Shown here in pieces: positions 42,172 to 50,351 of a stretch of 60,319 nt of DNA. The DNA comes from Planctomycetota bacterium (GTDB lineage Bacteria; Planctomycetota; Planctomycetia; Pirellulales; PLA5): contig QEVJ01000014.1 of NCBI GenBank assembly GCA_003576845.1, forward strand, positions 1 to 60,319. Direction: 5' to 3'. The notes under the pieces are model-generated. The model was not told the DNA's origin, ran no database searches, and saw nothing but the letters and a program-made list of their open reading frames with translations. Positions within the stretch are counted from its first letter, which is position 1. Each line of letters starts with the position of its first letter. Position numbers and translations under genes: made by a program.

Positions 42172-42600
42172 ATGCCCTGGTTTCCCAAACAAAAAGTCCT
42201 CGTGCCGATCGACTTCTCCGAACACAGCTTTCGAGCCCTCGCGGTCGGCCGCGAATTGGTCGAGCGCGGTTCCCAGTTGTACGCAATCCACGTGCTACCC
42301 GAGATGCTCGTGACGGAGCCGGGCGTTATCTGGGGCGAGATCGACGACGCGACGCGGGTCCGCCATGCCGAAGAGGCGCTCCGCGAAAAAACGGCCGCAC
42401 CCGAATACGACGGCCTGAACGTTGTCGTCCGCGTCGGCGACCGCGGCCAGAGAATCGTCGAATTCGCCGCCGAAAAAGGCATCGAACTGATCGTCATGCC
42501 GTCGCATGGGCGAACCGGTCTCAAACATCTGCTGATCGGTTCGGTTGCCGAACGCGTCGTGCGGTTGGCGCACTGTCCGGTGCTGGTGTTAAGATCATAG
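42172..42600 (+). CDS. Universal stress protein, UspA family
   Basis: This 142-residue single-domain Usp has the hydrophobic first strand KVLVPIDFSEHSFRALAVG, VRVGDRGQRIVEFAAEKGIE and the ATP-binding signature MPSHGRTGLKHLLIGSVAER. VVRLAHCPVLVLR completes the domain. The G-2x-G-9x-G-S/T nucleotide pattern is present, so it is probably of the ATP-binding type. GGAGG lies 13 nt ahead of ATG 42172. It follows the cytochrome gene by 88 bp on the same strand, suggesting co-expression. Confidence 0.93.
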   Translation: MPWFPKQKVLVPIDFSEHSFRALAVGRELVERGSQLYAIHVLPEMLVTEPGVIWGEIDDATRVRHAEEALREKTAAPEYDGLNVVVRVGDRGQRIVEFAAEKGIELIVMPSHGRTGLKHLLIGSVAERVVRLAHCPVLVLRS

Positions 42601-42695
42601 CCCATTCCGAAATGCACGAATAAACCCGTTCGGCGGAGAACCACACGGGCGCCGCGCTGGTCGGCCGCGGGACCGCCTACTGCCGATTCGCCGAC

Positions 42696-43016
42696 TCACG
42701 AAATCGCCGCCAGGCAGGCTTCGATTCGCCGCCGCAACGCATCGACGTCGATCTCCGCGACGACCAGCTTCTTCTGCCGCGACGTTTCGCCGGCGACGAC
42801 GGCGACCTGCGAACGTGCCAGCCGCAATTGCTCACAGAGCAGCGCGACGATCGCTTCGTTCGCCTTGCCTTTGTCAGGCGGCGCAGTCACCGCGACCTTC
42901 AAAGCGCCCGCGTGAACGCCGGTGATCGCGTTCCGCCTGGCCCCCGGCTGCGCGCGCACCGCCAACAGCACGCCGCGCGTCGTGGCTTGCAAATCGACCG
43001 TCGCTGGCGGCGTCAT
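42696..43016 (-). CDS. DUF167 (YggU-like) family protein
   Basis: This 106-residue protein of the DUF167/YggU family has VRAQPGARRNAITGVHAGAL and VAVTAPPDKGKANEAIVALL. LRLARSQVAVVAGETSRQKK follows. ATG 43016 is the natural start; the longer open frame upstream is Arg/His-rich and not family-like. Its role is unknown. It is divergent from the NHL-repeat gene, with a 117-bp intergenic containing TTTGCC repeats. Confidence 0.88.
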   Translation of the reverse strand: MTPPATVDLQATTRGVLLAVRAQPGARRNAITGVHAGALKVAVTAPPDKGKANEAIVALLCEQLRLARSQVAVVAGETSRQKKLVVAEIDVDALRRRIEACLAAIS

Positions 43017-43133
43017 GGAACGATCCGATTGCCTTTGCCTTGCCTTTGCCTGCCGCCGCCGCTGTTTCCCATCTGTGTGGCAGCCTAAAATGCACGCCCT
43101 GACGCCGACGACTTGTTTCCCGGAGAGATGACC

Positions 43134-44282
43134 ATGCCGTCGCGAGCATTTTACGGACCGTGCGTGCTTTGGGCTACTCTTGCGATCGTCGCCGCGCTGC
43201 ACGGGATTCACGGTCCCATCGCCGCAGCGGAAATCTCAACCATTGCCGGCAACGGCCAGGCCAGCGAGCGCGGAGCGGAACCCGACGGCATACCGCTCGC
43301 CCGCAGCGCCGCCGTCGGCCAGCCGTTCGGCGTCGAAATCGGTCCCGACGGCGCGCTCTACGTCACGGAAGTCGAGAACCACCGCATCCGCCGCGTCGAC
43401 TTGAACTCCGGCCGCATCGAAACCGTCGCCGGCAACGGCCGCAAGGGGTACGCGGGCGACGGCGGTCCCGCGACGGACGCCTCGCTCAACGAACCCTATG
43501 AAGTCCGCTTCGACTCGGCCGGGAACATGTACTTCGTCGAAATGCAAAACCATCTCATCCGCCGCGTCGACGCCAAGACGCGAATTATTTCCACCGTCGC
43601 CGGCACGGGCGAATCCGGTTACGCCGGCGACGCCGACCAAACGCAACCCGGCGATACCAAGCGCGCCCAATTCCGCCAGCCCCACAGCATCGCGCTCGCG
43701 GGCGACCGCTGGCTCTACGTCGCCGACATCGGCAACCATCGCATCCGCCGCATCGACCTCGAACGCGGCCGCATCGAGACCATCGCCGGCAACGGTGAAA
43801 AGCGCCTCCCGCAAGACGGCGCGACTGCCAAGCACCATCCGATGCTCGGCCCGCGGGCGCTCGCCATCGACGGCGACACGCTCTGGATCGCCCTCCGCGA
43901 AGGTCACAGCATTTGGTCGCTCGATCTCGCCGCCGGCACGCTCAAACACGTCGCCGGCAGCGGCAAGCAAGGCTATCGCGACGCCACCGTCGGGCAAGGA
44001 AAGCAAGCCGAATTCAACGGTCCCAAAGGCATCGCCCTCGGCCCGGACAAGCGGCTCTACGTCGTCGACACCGAGAACCAGGCGATCCGCCGCGTCGATC
44101 CCAAGACGGGCGAAGTGACTACCGTCGCCGGAACGCCGCCCAGCGGACGCGGATTCGCCGGCGACGGCGGCGATCCGCTTCGAGCCAGGTTCGACCGCCC
44201 CCACGGCATCGCCGTCGCCAACGACGGGACGTTCTATGTCGGCGACACGAACAATCACCGCAAGCGGGCCGTGAAGCCATAG
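43134..44282 (+). CDS. NHL-repeat (six-bladed propeller) secreted protein
   Basis: This 382-residue protein with signal peptide (MPSRAFYGPCVLWATLAIVA onward) consists of NHL repeats. The alternating signatures are TxAGxGxxGYAGDGGPA and LYVxExxNHRIRRVDxxxG, for example EVENHRIRRVDLNSGRIETV, DIGNHRIRRIDLERGRIETI and DTENQAIRRVDPKTGEVTTV. Such proteins are extracytoplasmic binding or scaffold propellers. ATG 43134 is preferred to ATG 43128 because GGAG then has normal spacing. No enzymatic function is inferred. Confidence 0.9.
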   Translation: MPSRAFYGPCVLWATLAIVAALHGIHGPIAAAEISTIAGNGQASERGAEPDGIPLARSAAVGQPFGVEIGPDGALYVTEVENHRIRRVDLNSGRIETVAGNGRKGYAGDGGPATDASLNEPYEVRFDSAGNMYFVEMQNHLIRRVDAKTRIISTVAGTGESGYAGDADQTQPGDTKRAQFRQPHSIALAGDRWLYVADIGNHRIRRIDLERGRIETIAGNGEKRLPQDGATAKHHPMLGPRALAIDGDTLWIALREGHSIWSLDLAAGTLKHVAGSGKQGYRDATVGQGKQAEFNGPKGIALGPDKRLYVVDTENQAIRRVDPKTGEVTTVAGTPPSGRGFAGDGGDPLRARFDRPHGIAVANDGTFYVGDTNNHRKRAVKP

Positions 44283-44289
44283 CCCATCG

Positions 44290-44538
44290 TTATCGGCGCG
44301 GCTTCAAAAGCGCCCTTAGGTTGCCCCTGTATTCCTTTACGCGCCCCGCAATCGCATCGGCATAGCCCGCCACGATCGCGTCTCGGAGCATTTTGGCTTC
44401 GTATTACGCCATGCGTTGGCGCAACAGATCGTGTACGAACTCGCCGGAACTCGTGTATCGCGTCCCGTCGCCGCAGTTCTTGTCGACGAACGCGCGGAGT
44501 TCGTCGGTAAGCGCAACCGTAATCGAGTGCGGCGCCAA
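44290..44538 (-). pseudogene. ParD/RHH-type antitoxin gene with premature stop
   Basis: The minus-strand frame starting at TTG 44538 reads LAPHSITVALTDELRAFVDK, then CGDGTRYTSSGEFVHDLLRQRMA, matching the ribbon-helix-helix ParD-type antitoxins. A TAA at 44404-44406 interrupts it. The same frame continues after the stop with YEAKMLRDAIVAGYADAIAG, then RVKEYRGNLRALLKPRR, the usual ParD C-terminal toxin-binding helix, to a stop at 44290. One base change would restore the gene. No ATG is visible and no ParE-type toxin is adjacent, so it is a decaying orphan antitoxin. Confidence 0.7.
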
Positions 44539-44560
44539 GTTAGCTCACCCCGCGAAGAAC

Positions 44561-45031
44561 TCAAGTCGCCGGCGCTTCCGGACCCGGCGTCGCCGATCCA
44601 AGCTGCGCCAACACTTGCAACACCCCGTTGAGATGCGCCATCCGCGGTCCGTAGCGGTCCACGAACTCGTTGAGCATGTACTCGCCGTCCATGAACACGT
44701 CGGAGTACTCGTGAACCTCGCCCGTCATCTTGTCGATGAACTCGACCTGCACCTTCGACAGCGCCTCGGCCGCCTTGCGGCAACTCTTCGACAGCTCCGG
44801 ATTCGCCTGCTTCCATTGGGACAGTTCGTGCTGCCGCTGCTTGTGGTGCGAACCGAGAAGGTTCACGAGCTCTTCCAGCAACTCATTCTGCCGGTCCTGC
44901 GCCGTAAGGATCTGCCGCAGCAGGATCGAGTGCTCGTCGCCATAACCGTGAACTTGCTGGCTCTTCGTCGACGCGGCGGGGGTGATGTCGACCTGCGTGA
45001 ACAGCGACGAAACGGGATTCGGACTCGCCAT
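44561..45031 (-). CDS. Hypothetical soluble coiled-coil protein
   Basis: This 156-residue protein of unrecognised family is mostly helical with a probable coiled coil (ILLRQILTAQDRQNELLEEL) and a conserved-looking C-terminus (GEYMLNEFVDRYGPRMAHLN). It carries no signal peptide or membrane span. It is divergent from the gene at 45263. Function unknown. Confidence 0.7.
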   Translation of the reverse strand: MASPNPVSSLFTQVDITPAASTKSQQVHGYGDEHSILLRQILTAQDRQNELLEELVNLLGSHHKQRQHELSQWKQANPELSKSCRKAAEALSKVQVEFIDKMTGEVHEYSDVFMDGEYMLNEFVDRYGPRMAHLNGVLQVLAQLGSATPGPEAPAT

Positions 45032-45262
45032 CGCAAACCATCACTTTCCGTAGTGCTTGCCGTCAATTGCTCGTGGGGTCGGCGGCGCGAACGCCGCCGA
45101 AACTTCCCTGATTCTAGTTGGATTCGCCAAAGAATCCACCACCCGCCAACCGACGCCCGCCCGACCGCCGCCGGCTAAAGTCGCTCGCCGCTCTGCCCGA
45201 TGCTTTGTACGTGCCGCAGAGACGCTACAACCGGATAAATTGGAAAGGGTGGGCAGAGCTTG

Positions 45263-45877
45263 ATGGGTACGCGCAGCGAGAAGTCCCCCGCCGCCTTAGG
45301 TTTTCTCGCCGTCTGCGACCTTGAGGGCCGTGGACTGGTTGGCGGCTACTTGCTGCTCAACGCCGCCGGTCGCCCGCTCGAGTTCCACTGCACCGCCCCG
45401 GTCCGTCCCTCGCGAGCCCAGGAAATCCTCTACGGCCCCACGCTTGAACCGTTCCTTTACGGCGAACAAATCGGCCGGGCCCTCGTCGAAAAGAGCGCCG
45501 CCAAACCGCTTGCCGTTTTCACCGACCGCGAAGCCGTGCTGGCGGCCCGCCCCTTCGTCGCGGCGCCGCTCGCCTTGGTGCTCAAGGACTCCGCCGCGTC
45601 CGCCGCCACCGACTCCGCGAAATCCGAAAACCCGCTGTTCCCGCCGCCGTTCCACCGCTTTGAGTACGGCGCAAACGTACTCACCCTTGCGACGGCCCAC
45701 GCCCACGATGCCCCGGCGATCGTCGAACGGCTCGCGATGCATGGCGTTGCTTTCGATCTGGCCGAGCCGTTCGAGCGCATCCGCGAAGCGGTCCGCGAAG
45801 CCCATCGCGACGCTTCGGCCCGTTCGGCGCAACCCGCCGCGGTCGCCGTAAATCCGCCGACCGCCGAGGCCGCCTGA
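45263..45877 (+). CDS. Hypothetical protein, co-transcribed with an SNF2 helicase
   Basis: This 204-residue protein opens with LGFLAVCDLEGRGLVGGYLL, then NAAGRPLEFHCTAPVRPSRA and ILYGPTLEPFLYGEQIGRAL. It is not assigned to a family. It appears globular, without a membrane span. ATG 45263 follows an AGAG motif. Its stop lies 1 bp before the ATG of the helicase gene, so the two form an operon and probably act together. Confidence 0.7.
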   Translation: MGTRSEKSPAALGFLAVCDLEGRGLVGGYLLLNAAGRPLEFHCTAPVRPSRAQEILYGPTLEPFLYGEQIGRALVEKSAAKPLAVFTDREAVLAARPFVAAPLALVLKDSAASAATDSAKSENPLFPPPFHRFEYGANVLTLATAHAHDAPAIVERLAMHGVAFDLAEPFERIREAVREAHRDASARSAQPAAVAVNPPTAEAA

Positions 45878-45878
45878 C

Positions 45879-47699
45879 ATGCCGCCGCTTGCCCTCGACC
45901 TCGCCGGCGTGACCAGTTGGAGTCTCGGCGCGCCCCCGCCCATCGCCGTATGCACTTGGGGCGACGTTACGCCGATTGCGTTCACCGTTGCGTTCGACGA
46001 TTCGCCGACTCTTTCGCTCGCAGTCGACGTACTCACGCCGTGCGCCCTCGATCCGCTCGCGTCGCTGGCCCCGCGCCCCGCCGTCGTTTCGGTCTCCGCC
46101 CGCTGCCAGTCGCCGCGTACGAAGAGCTACGTCTTCGCCCCGCCCGCCGAAGGCGCGCCGCCGAGCTTCGACGACGCTCCGCAGGGCGCCGTCCGAATTG
46201 CCGCTGCCAACGGCGCGGCCAACGCCGCCGCGAACCGCCGCTCGACTCGCATCCGCCCGCCCGACGACGTCGTCAAGCTCCAAGACCGCCTCCAATACCT
46301 CTTGCAGCCGTCGCTCGAAACGCTTCTCGCCGACAACGCGCTCGCGTTTCCGTTCCAACCGTTCTCCTATCAACTCGATGGCGTCGCCTTCCTGTTTCCG
46401 CGCTACAGCGCCGTCCTCGCCGACGAAATGGGACTCGGCAAGACGATGCAGGCGATCACCGCCGTCCGCCTTCTCGTGCGCACCGCCGCTCTCCGCCGCG
46501 TCCTGCTCGTCTGCCCCAAACCGCTCGTCACCAACTGGGTTCGCGAGTTCGCCCTTTGGGCCCCGGAAATTCCGCTCGCGGTGATTGAAGGCGACCAGAC
46601 CAAACGCCGCTGGCAATGGCACGAAGTCGACGCGCCCGTCAAGATCGCCAATTACGAACTCCTCGTCCGCGATCGCGAGTTCGTCGAACAACCCGGCGTC
46701 CACTTCGACCTCGTCGTGCTCGATGAAGCCCAGCGGATCAAGAACCGCAGCGGCACGACGAGCCAGACGGTCCGCGCCGTCTCCCGCACCCGCAATTGGG
46801 CCCTCACCGGTACGCCCGTCGAGAACAGCCCCGAAGACCTCGTCGGCATCTTCGAGTTCCTCTCCCCCGGCTATCTCTCGCGGCACATGAAACCCCGCGC
46901 GATGGGCCGCGCCGTCGCTGACCACATCCTCCGCCGCACCAAGCAGCAAGTCCTCACCGAACTCCCGCCCAAGCTCATCCGCGACGCCGAACTCGAACTC
47001 ACCCCGCAACAACGCCACACCTACGACCTCGCCGAGAACGACGGCGTCCTCCACCTCGCGGACATGGGCGAAGCGGTCACGATTCAACACGTCTTCGAGC
47101 TCGTCCTCCGCCTAAAGCAAGTCTGCAATTTCGATCCCGCCACCGGCGCAAGCGCCAAGCTCGAACGCCTCTCGGCCGATCTCGAAGAAGTCGCCGCCAG
47201 CGGGCAGAAAGCCCTCATCTTCAGCCAGTGGGTGCAAACCCTCGACAAGCTCAAGGAGCATCTCGCCCCGTTCGGACCGCTCGAATATCACGGCGGCGTC
47301 CCTTCCGCCAGGCGCGACGACGTGCTCCAGCGTTTCAAGGAAGATCCGACCAAACACGTCCTGTTGATGAGTTACGGCGCCGGCGCGGTCGGTCTCAATC
47401 TCCAGTTCGCCGGCTACGTCTTCCTCTTCGACCGCTGGTGGAATCCGGCCGTGGAAGACCAGGCGATCAACCGCGCCCATCGCCTCGGCGCTGCCGGTCC
47501 CGTTACCGTCACCCGCTTCCTCACCCGCAGCACGATCGAAGAGCGCATCGACCAGGTGCTCCAAGAAAAACGCGAGCTCTTCGACACGATCCTCTCGGGC
47601 GCAGGCCCGGCCCGCCTCGGAATGTCGCAAGCAGAAATCTTCGGCCTCTTCAAGCTCGCCCGCCCGTCTCTCAATCCCCCCGTGCGCGACGCGGCATGA
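45879..47699 (+). CDS. SNF2-family DEAD/DEAH helicase
   Basis: This 606-residue protein has an N-terminal region of unknown type (1-150) followed by a Swi2/Snf2 ATPase. Motifs are Walker A ADEMGLGKTMQAITAVRLLV, motif II LDEAQRIKN, GTPVENSPEDLVGIFEFL, IFSQWVQTLDKLKEHL, GAGAVGLNLQFAGYVFLFDRWWNP and motif VI QAINRAHRLGAAGPVTVTRF. It is predicted to translocate on double-stranded DNA and remodel protein-DNA complexes. The neighbouring upstream gene is probably a partner. Its last 29 bp overlap the end of the convergent PEP-CTERM gene. Confidence 0.93.
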   Translation: MPPLALDLAGVTSWSLGAPPPIAVCTWGDVTPIAFTVAFDDSPTLSLAVDVLTPCALDPLASLAPRPAVVSVSARCQSPRTKSYVFAPPAEGAPPSFDDAPQGAVRIAAANGAANAAANRRSTRIRPPDDVVKLQDRLQYLLQPSLETLLADNALAFPFQPFSYQLDGVAFLFPRYSAVLADEMGLGKTMQAITAVRLLVRTAALRRVLLVCPKPLVTNWVREFALWAPEIPLAVIEGDQTKRRWQWHEVDAPVKIANYELLVRDREFVEQPGVHFDLVVLDEAQRIKNRSGTTSQTVRAVSRTRNWALTGTPVENSPEDLVGIFEFLSPGYLSRHMKPRAMGRAVADHILRRTKQQVLTELPPKLIRDAELELTPQQRHTYDLAENDGVLHLADMGEAVTIQHVFELVLRLKQVCNFDPATGASAKLERLSADLEEVAASGQKALIFSQWVQTLDKLKEHLAPFGPLEYHGGVPSARRDDVLQRFKEDPTKHVLLMSYGAGAVGLNLQFAGYVFLFDRWWNPAVEDQAINRAHRLGAAGPVTVTRFLTRSTIEERIDQVLQEKRELFDTILSGAGPARLGMSQAEIFGLFKLARPSLNPPVRDAA

Positions 47700-48636
47700 T
47701 ACTCGGCGTTTCGATCGGAAAGCCTCGCCGCTTCAACGGGCGGAATCGGACAAACGCCAACATCAGTCCCCCGAGGACGGCAAGCGAAATCGCCGCCGGC
47801 TCCGGAACCGCATACCGCCCGGCCGCCGCGTCGAGATCGTGCCCGCCGTTGCCGAACACGAGGTCCGTCGTCGGCCACGCCTCGAGAATCTCGCGCCCCA
47901 GCGAATCGAGCGACGAGCCGTCGCCTGGAATATCGACGAGCCGCACGTACTCGATCGCGTCCAACCGCACCAAGCCCGATGCCACGTCCGGATGCGTCGC
48001 CAGATCGGCGAAATCGAACGGCGTTCCGACCAGACCGCGGTGAACGCCGGCCAGGTTCCGCACGTCCGTCGGATCGATTCCCGCGAACGCCGGCCCGAAC
48101 GGCTCGAACAGCGTCGTGGTGAGCGACTCGGCCGGAAACCGCGCAAACGTCGCGCCGTCGCTCGATACTTCGACGAACGCGAGCTCGGCAAACACCTTGT
48201 CATCGTCCGGCGGAAAGAATGCAAACGCATTCTCGAACACGGCCAAATCCCAACCCGGTCCGTTCCGCAGCGGCGACGCCATGCGGAGCGTTATCTCACC
48301 TCGCGGCAAACCCTGGTTCAACTCCGCTTCGGTCAGGTCGCCCAGCGAAACCGTGCTCCCGTCGGGCAAGTCGCCGATCGGCCCGAGCGCTTTTGTCGGA
48401 TCGCCGTTTGCTGCGTTCACGCCCGGCGACGGCGAATAATCGACGACTTCCGCCGCCCACACCCGCAATTCCGGATTGATCACCGTCGCCGAAGGATTGC
48501 CCGGATCCACCACGCGCCCGGCAACGCCCGTCGCATCGAACGGACCAGCGCTCGCGAGTGCGGAACAAGCCGCCGCGCAGTAAATGCCCAAACCAGCGCG
48601 CACCGCAACATGTTTCCACAAAGATGGCGAATTCAT
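47671..48636 (-). CDS. PEP-CTERM protein, second gene of the B12-riboswitch cluster
   Basis: This 321-residue exported protein has a signal peptide (AGLGIYCAAACSALASAGPF) and a beta-rich body (GPGWDLAVFENAFAFFPPDD, LAFVEVSSDGATFARFPAES, LAGVHRGLVGTPFDFADLAT). It ends with a PEP-CTERM tail (AVPEPAAISLAVLGGLMLAF) and a basic end. The body resembles extracytoplasmic proteins that I recall beside DUF4465 genes and B12 transporters in other phyla; that is recollection, not proof. GAGGAG precedes ATG 48636. It lies 206 bp after the DUF4465 gene with no terminator seen, so it may share the riboswitch transcript. Confidence 0.88.
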   Translation of the reverse strand: MNSPSLWKHVAVRAGLGIYCAAACSALASAGPFDATGVAGRVVDPGNPSATVINPELRVWAAEVVDYSPSPGVNAANGDPTKALGPIGDLPDGSTVSLGDLTEAELNQGLPRGEITLRMASPLRNGPGWDLAVFENAFAFFPPDDDKVFAELAFVEVSSDGATFARFPAESLTTTLFEPFGPAFAGIDPTDVRNLAGVHRGLVGTPFDFADLATHPDVASGLVRLDAIEYVRLVDIPGDGSSLDSLGREILEAWPTTDLVFGNGGHDLDAAAGRYAVPEPAAISLAVLGGLMLAFVRFRPLKRRGFPIETPSIMPRRARGD

Positions 48637-48842
48637 ACGTCAGTTCTCCTCAAAGTAGGTGCAACTCGTTTCTCGAATATCGAACGGCCAAGCCAACGTC
48701 GCCCTCGCAGGCGCGCACCGCGAGCGCAAAGGATTTCCTCCGTGAGCGATCCAGCACAGATTTGCGCTGCCGCTTCCTAAATGTGCGGCAACGCTGCTTC
48801 TATCGCCGCGACGCAATGCAAATCGCGGGCTCGACAATCAAC

Positions 48843-49913
48843 CTACGGCCGCCGACGCCGCAACCGCGCCAACGCCGCCACCCCCACGAGCGCCAGCACG
48901 CAACTTGCCGGCTCAGGCACGGTCTCCGGTCCGCCGCCCCCGCCAGGCGTCGATGGATCGCCGCTCCCCGGCCCGCCGCTTGCGCCCAAATTCGCCCGCA
49001 CGAGCATCACGTCCGCCAGTGAAACCTTGCCGTCCTCGTTGTAGTCGCCCGACTGCCACGTCGCGCCGCTCGGCAAGCCGAGATTCGCCACGGTCAGCGC
49101 CAAGTCGGCGCCGTCGACCCGCCCGTCGCCATTCGCGTCGCCGGGAAGCCGCGTAACCGACGGCGCCACGAATTCCAGGTTGTCCATCGCGATGTATCCC
49201 GGCGTGTTCATCCCATACACGCCCATGTCGCTCGAATCGAGCGCGAACGTGAGATTCGTCACGCCGCGGCCGCGAAACGAATTCAAGTCCACGTGCAACC
49301 AGTCCGTCGCGATGTAATCGCCGCCCGGATTGGGCGAACGGTAATCCGCCAGATACACTTCGTGCGTCGCCACCGTGTTCCCGTCCGACGTGTTCCCGCG
49401 GATCGTCAACCGGAACCAGTCCGGATCATTCCCCGTCGGGCCGCCGAACTCTTTGGCGAACTGGTCGCCGCCGAGCATCGAGTGCACCGCATACGCCGTA
49501 TTCGCCACGTTCATGCTCCGCGGTTCCGTGCCCACCGGCAGGTAAATCTTCCCGTCGTGAAACTCGCTCGCCTGCCCCAATGCCGGCGAGTACGAACCGA
49601 GAAACGCCATCCCGTAGTTTGGCGAGCCGTTTACGCCCCCGCCCGTCACCGCACTGTACTGATTCCAATACCCGGGCGTCCAAATGTCCGTCAGATTCGA
49701 CGCGGCCCAACCCGCCGCCACGCGATACGTCGGGTTATAGAGGTTCGTAAACTGGGCCCCGCCCGAAGTAAATCCGCCCGACCCGTCCGATCCATTGAGA
49801 TACGTCCCGGGCGCGAGTGGCACGTCGTCGAAGGTTGCGAACTCGGCGCGAGCGCCCGCGGCAACAACCATAACACCAAACAAAGCGACGAATCCTACGG
49901 CATAGCGGCGCAT
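48843..49913 (-). CDS. DUF4465 PEP-CTERM protein with dockerin-like repeats
   Basis: This 356-residue exported protein starts at ATG 49913, decided by AGGA 7 nt upstream. Signal peptide (VGFVALFGVMVVAAGARAEF) then a DUF4465 domain: FDDVPLAPGTYLNGSDGSGG, IWTPGYWNQYSAVTGGGVNG, FGGPTGNDPDWFRLTIRGN, HEVYLADYRSPNPGGDYIAT, MGVYGMNTPGYIAMDNLEF. Two dockerin-type Ca-binding loops follow (PGDANGDGRVDGADL; GDYNEDGKVSLADV). The tail is Gly-rich plus PEP-CTERM (TVPEPASCVLALVGVAALAR). DUF4465 proteins of gut Bacteroidetes have, as I recall, been reported as B12-binding (BtuH), which fits the riboswitch upstream. Upstream in-frame codons lie in the riboswitch and are not protein. Confidence 0.93.
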   Translation of the reverse strand: MRRYAVGFVALFGVMVVAAGARAEFATFDDVPLAPGTYLNGSDGSGGFTSGGAQFTNLYNPTYRVAAGWAASNLTDIWTPGYWNQYSAVTGGGVNGSPNYGMAFLGSYSPALGQASEFHDGKIYLPVGTEPRSMNVANTAYAVHSMLGGDQFAKEFGGPTGNDPDWFRLTIRGNTSDGNTVATHEVYLADYRSPNPGGDYIATDWLHVDLNSFRGRGVTNLTFALDSSDMGVYGMNTPGYIAMDNLEFVAPSVTRLPGDANGDGRVDGADLALTVANLGLPSGATWQSGDYNEDGKVSLADVMLVRANLGASGGPGSGDPSTPGGGGGPETVPEPASCVLALVGVAALARLRRRRP

Positions 49914-50351
49914 ACGGCTTCCTTTCGGCGATAGCGGCCCAACTCGGGCCAAAGGCATCATCTCCACAGCAGCTCGCGCAGCACGGCTCTCGCGGACGAA
50001 GGCGAATCGTCGAGCGCAAAGCGCAAACGCAGCGTGAGCAACCCGTTTCCGTCCCTCGCGGAAAACTCCGGTCCAAAAAGCGTTGGTAGGTCTTCTGACT
50101 TCCGAGCGAAGCACGCCCAGCCTTCTCGCCGCCGCCAACCCTTCGGTCGACGCCGACAATGGCCAAACGAATCGAGCCGCTTCATCGCACTCGGTCACAG
50201 CGGCGGGGCCGTCCCGGTTTCACACCGGTGTTCCCTGTTTCGTCGGCCGTCCGCAAGCTGCAAACGACCGACCACCAACGCACGCTTGTCGGATACCATA
50301 TCACAGGCGAAACGAATTGCAATACCCTCTTTGACGTCGAAATAATGGGCC
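49914..50351. other. Divergent intergenic region containing the cobalamin riboswitch
   Basis: This gap of about 440 bp separates the DUF4465 gene from the first receiver gene. It is largely taken by the cobalamin riboswitch (50080-50281, minus strand) and its expression platform (49914-50079). The remaining 70 bp on the right would hold divergent promoters. Confidence 0.75.
50080..50281 (-). promoter_or_regulatory. Cobalamin (B12) riboswitch
   Basis: On the minus strand the aptamer shows the diagnostic GGGAACACCGGTGTGAAACC (50216-50235), followed by GGCCCCGCCGCTGTGACCG, and the closing AGTCAGAAGACCTACC (50085-50100). The outer helix P1 is formed by GCGTTGG (50275-50281) with CCAACGC (50080-50086). 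It precedes the DUF4465 gene by 166 nt, which contain further potential hairpins able to act as expression platform. It binds adenosyl- or other cobalamins and normally switches off B12 uptake or synthesis genes when B12 is plentiful. Confidence 0.95.

Noticed and set aside
49914-50198. N-terminal extension of the DUF4465 protein through the riboswitch
   Set aside because: These codons coincide with the aptamer. The signal peptide and ribosome-binding site place the start at 49913.
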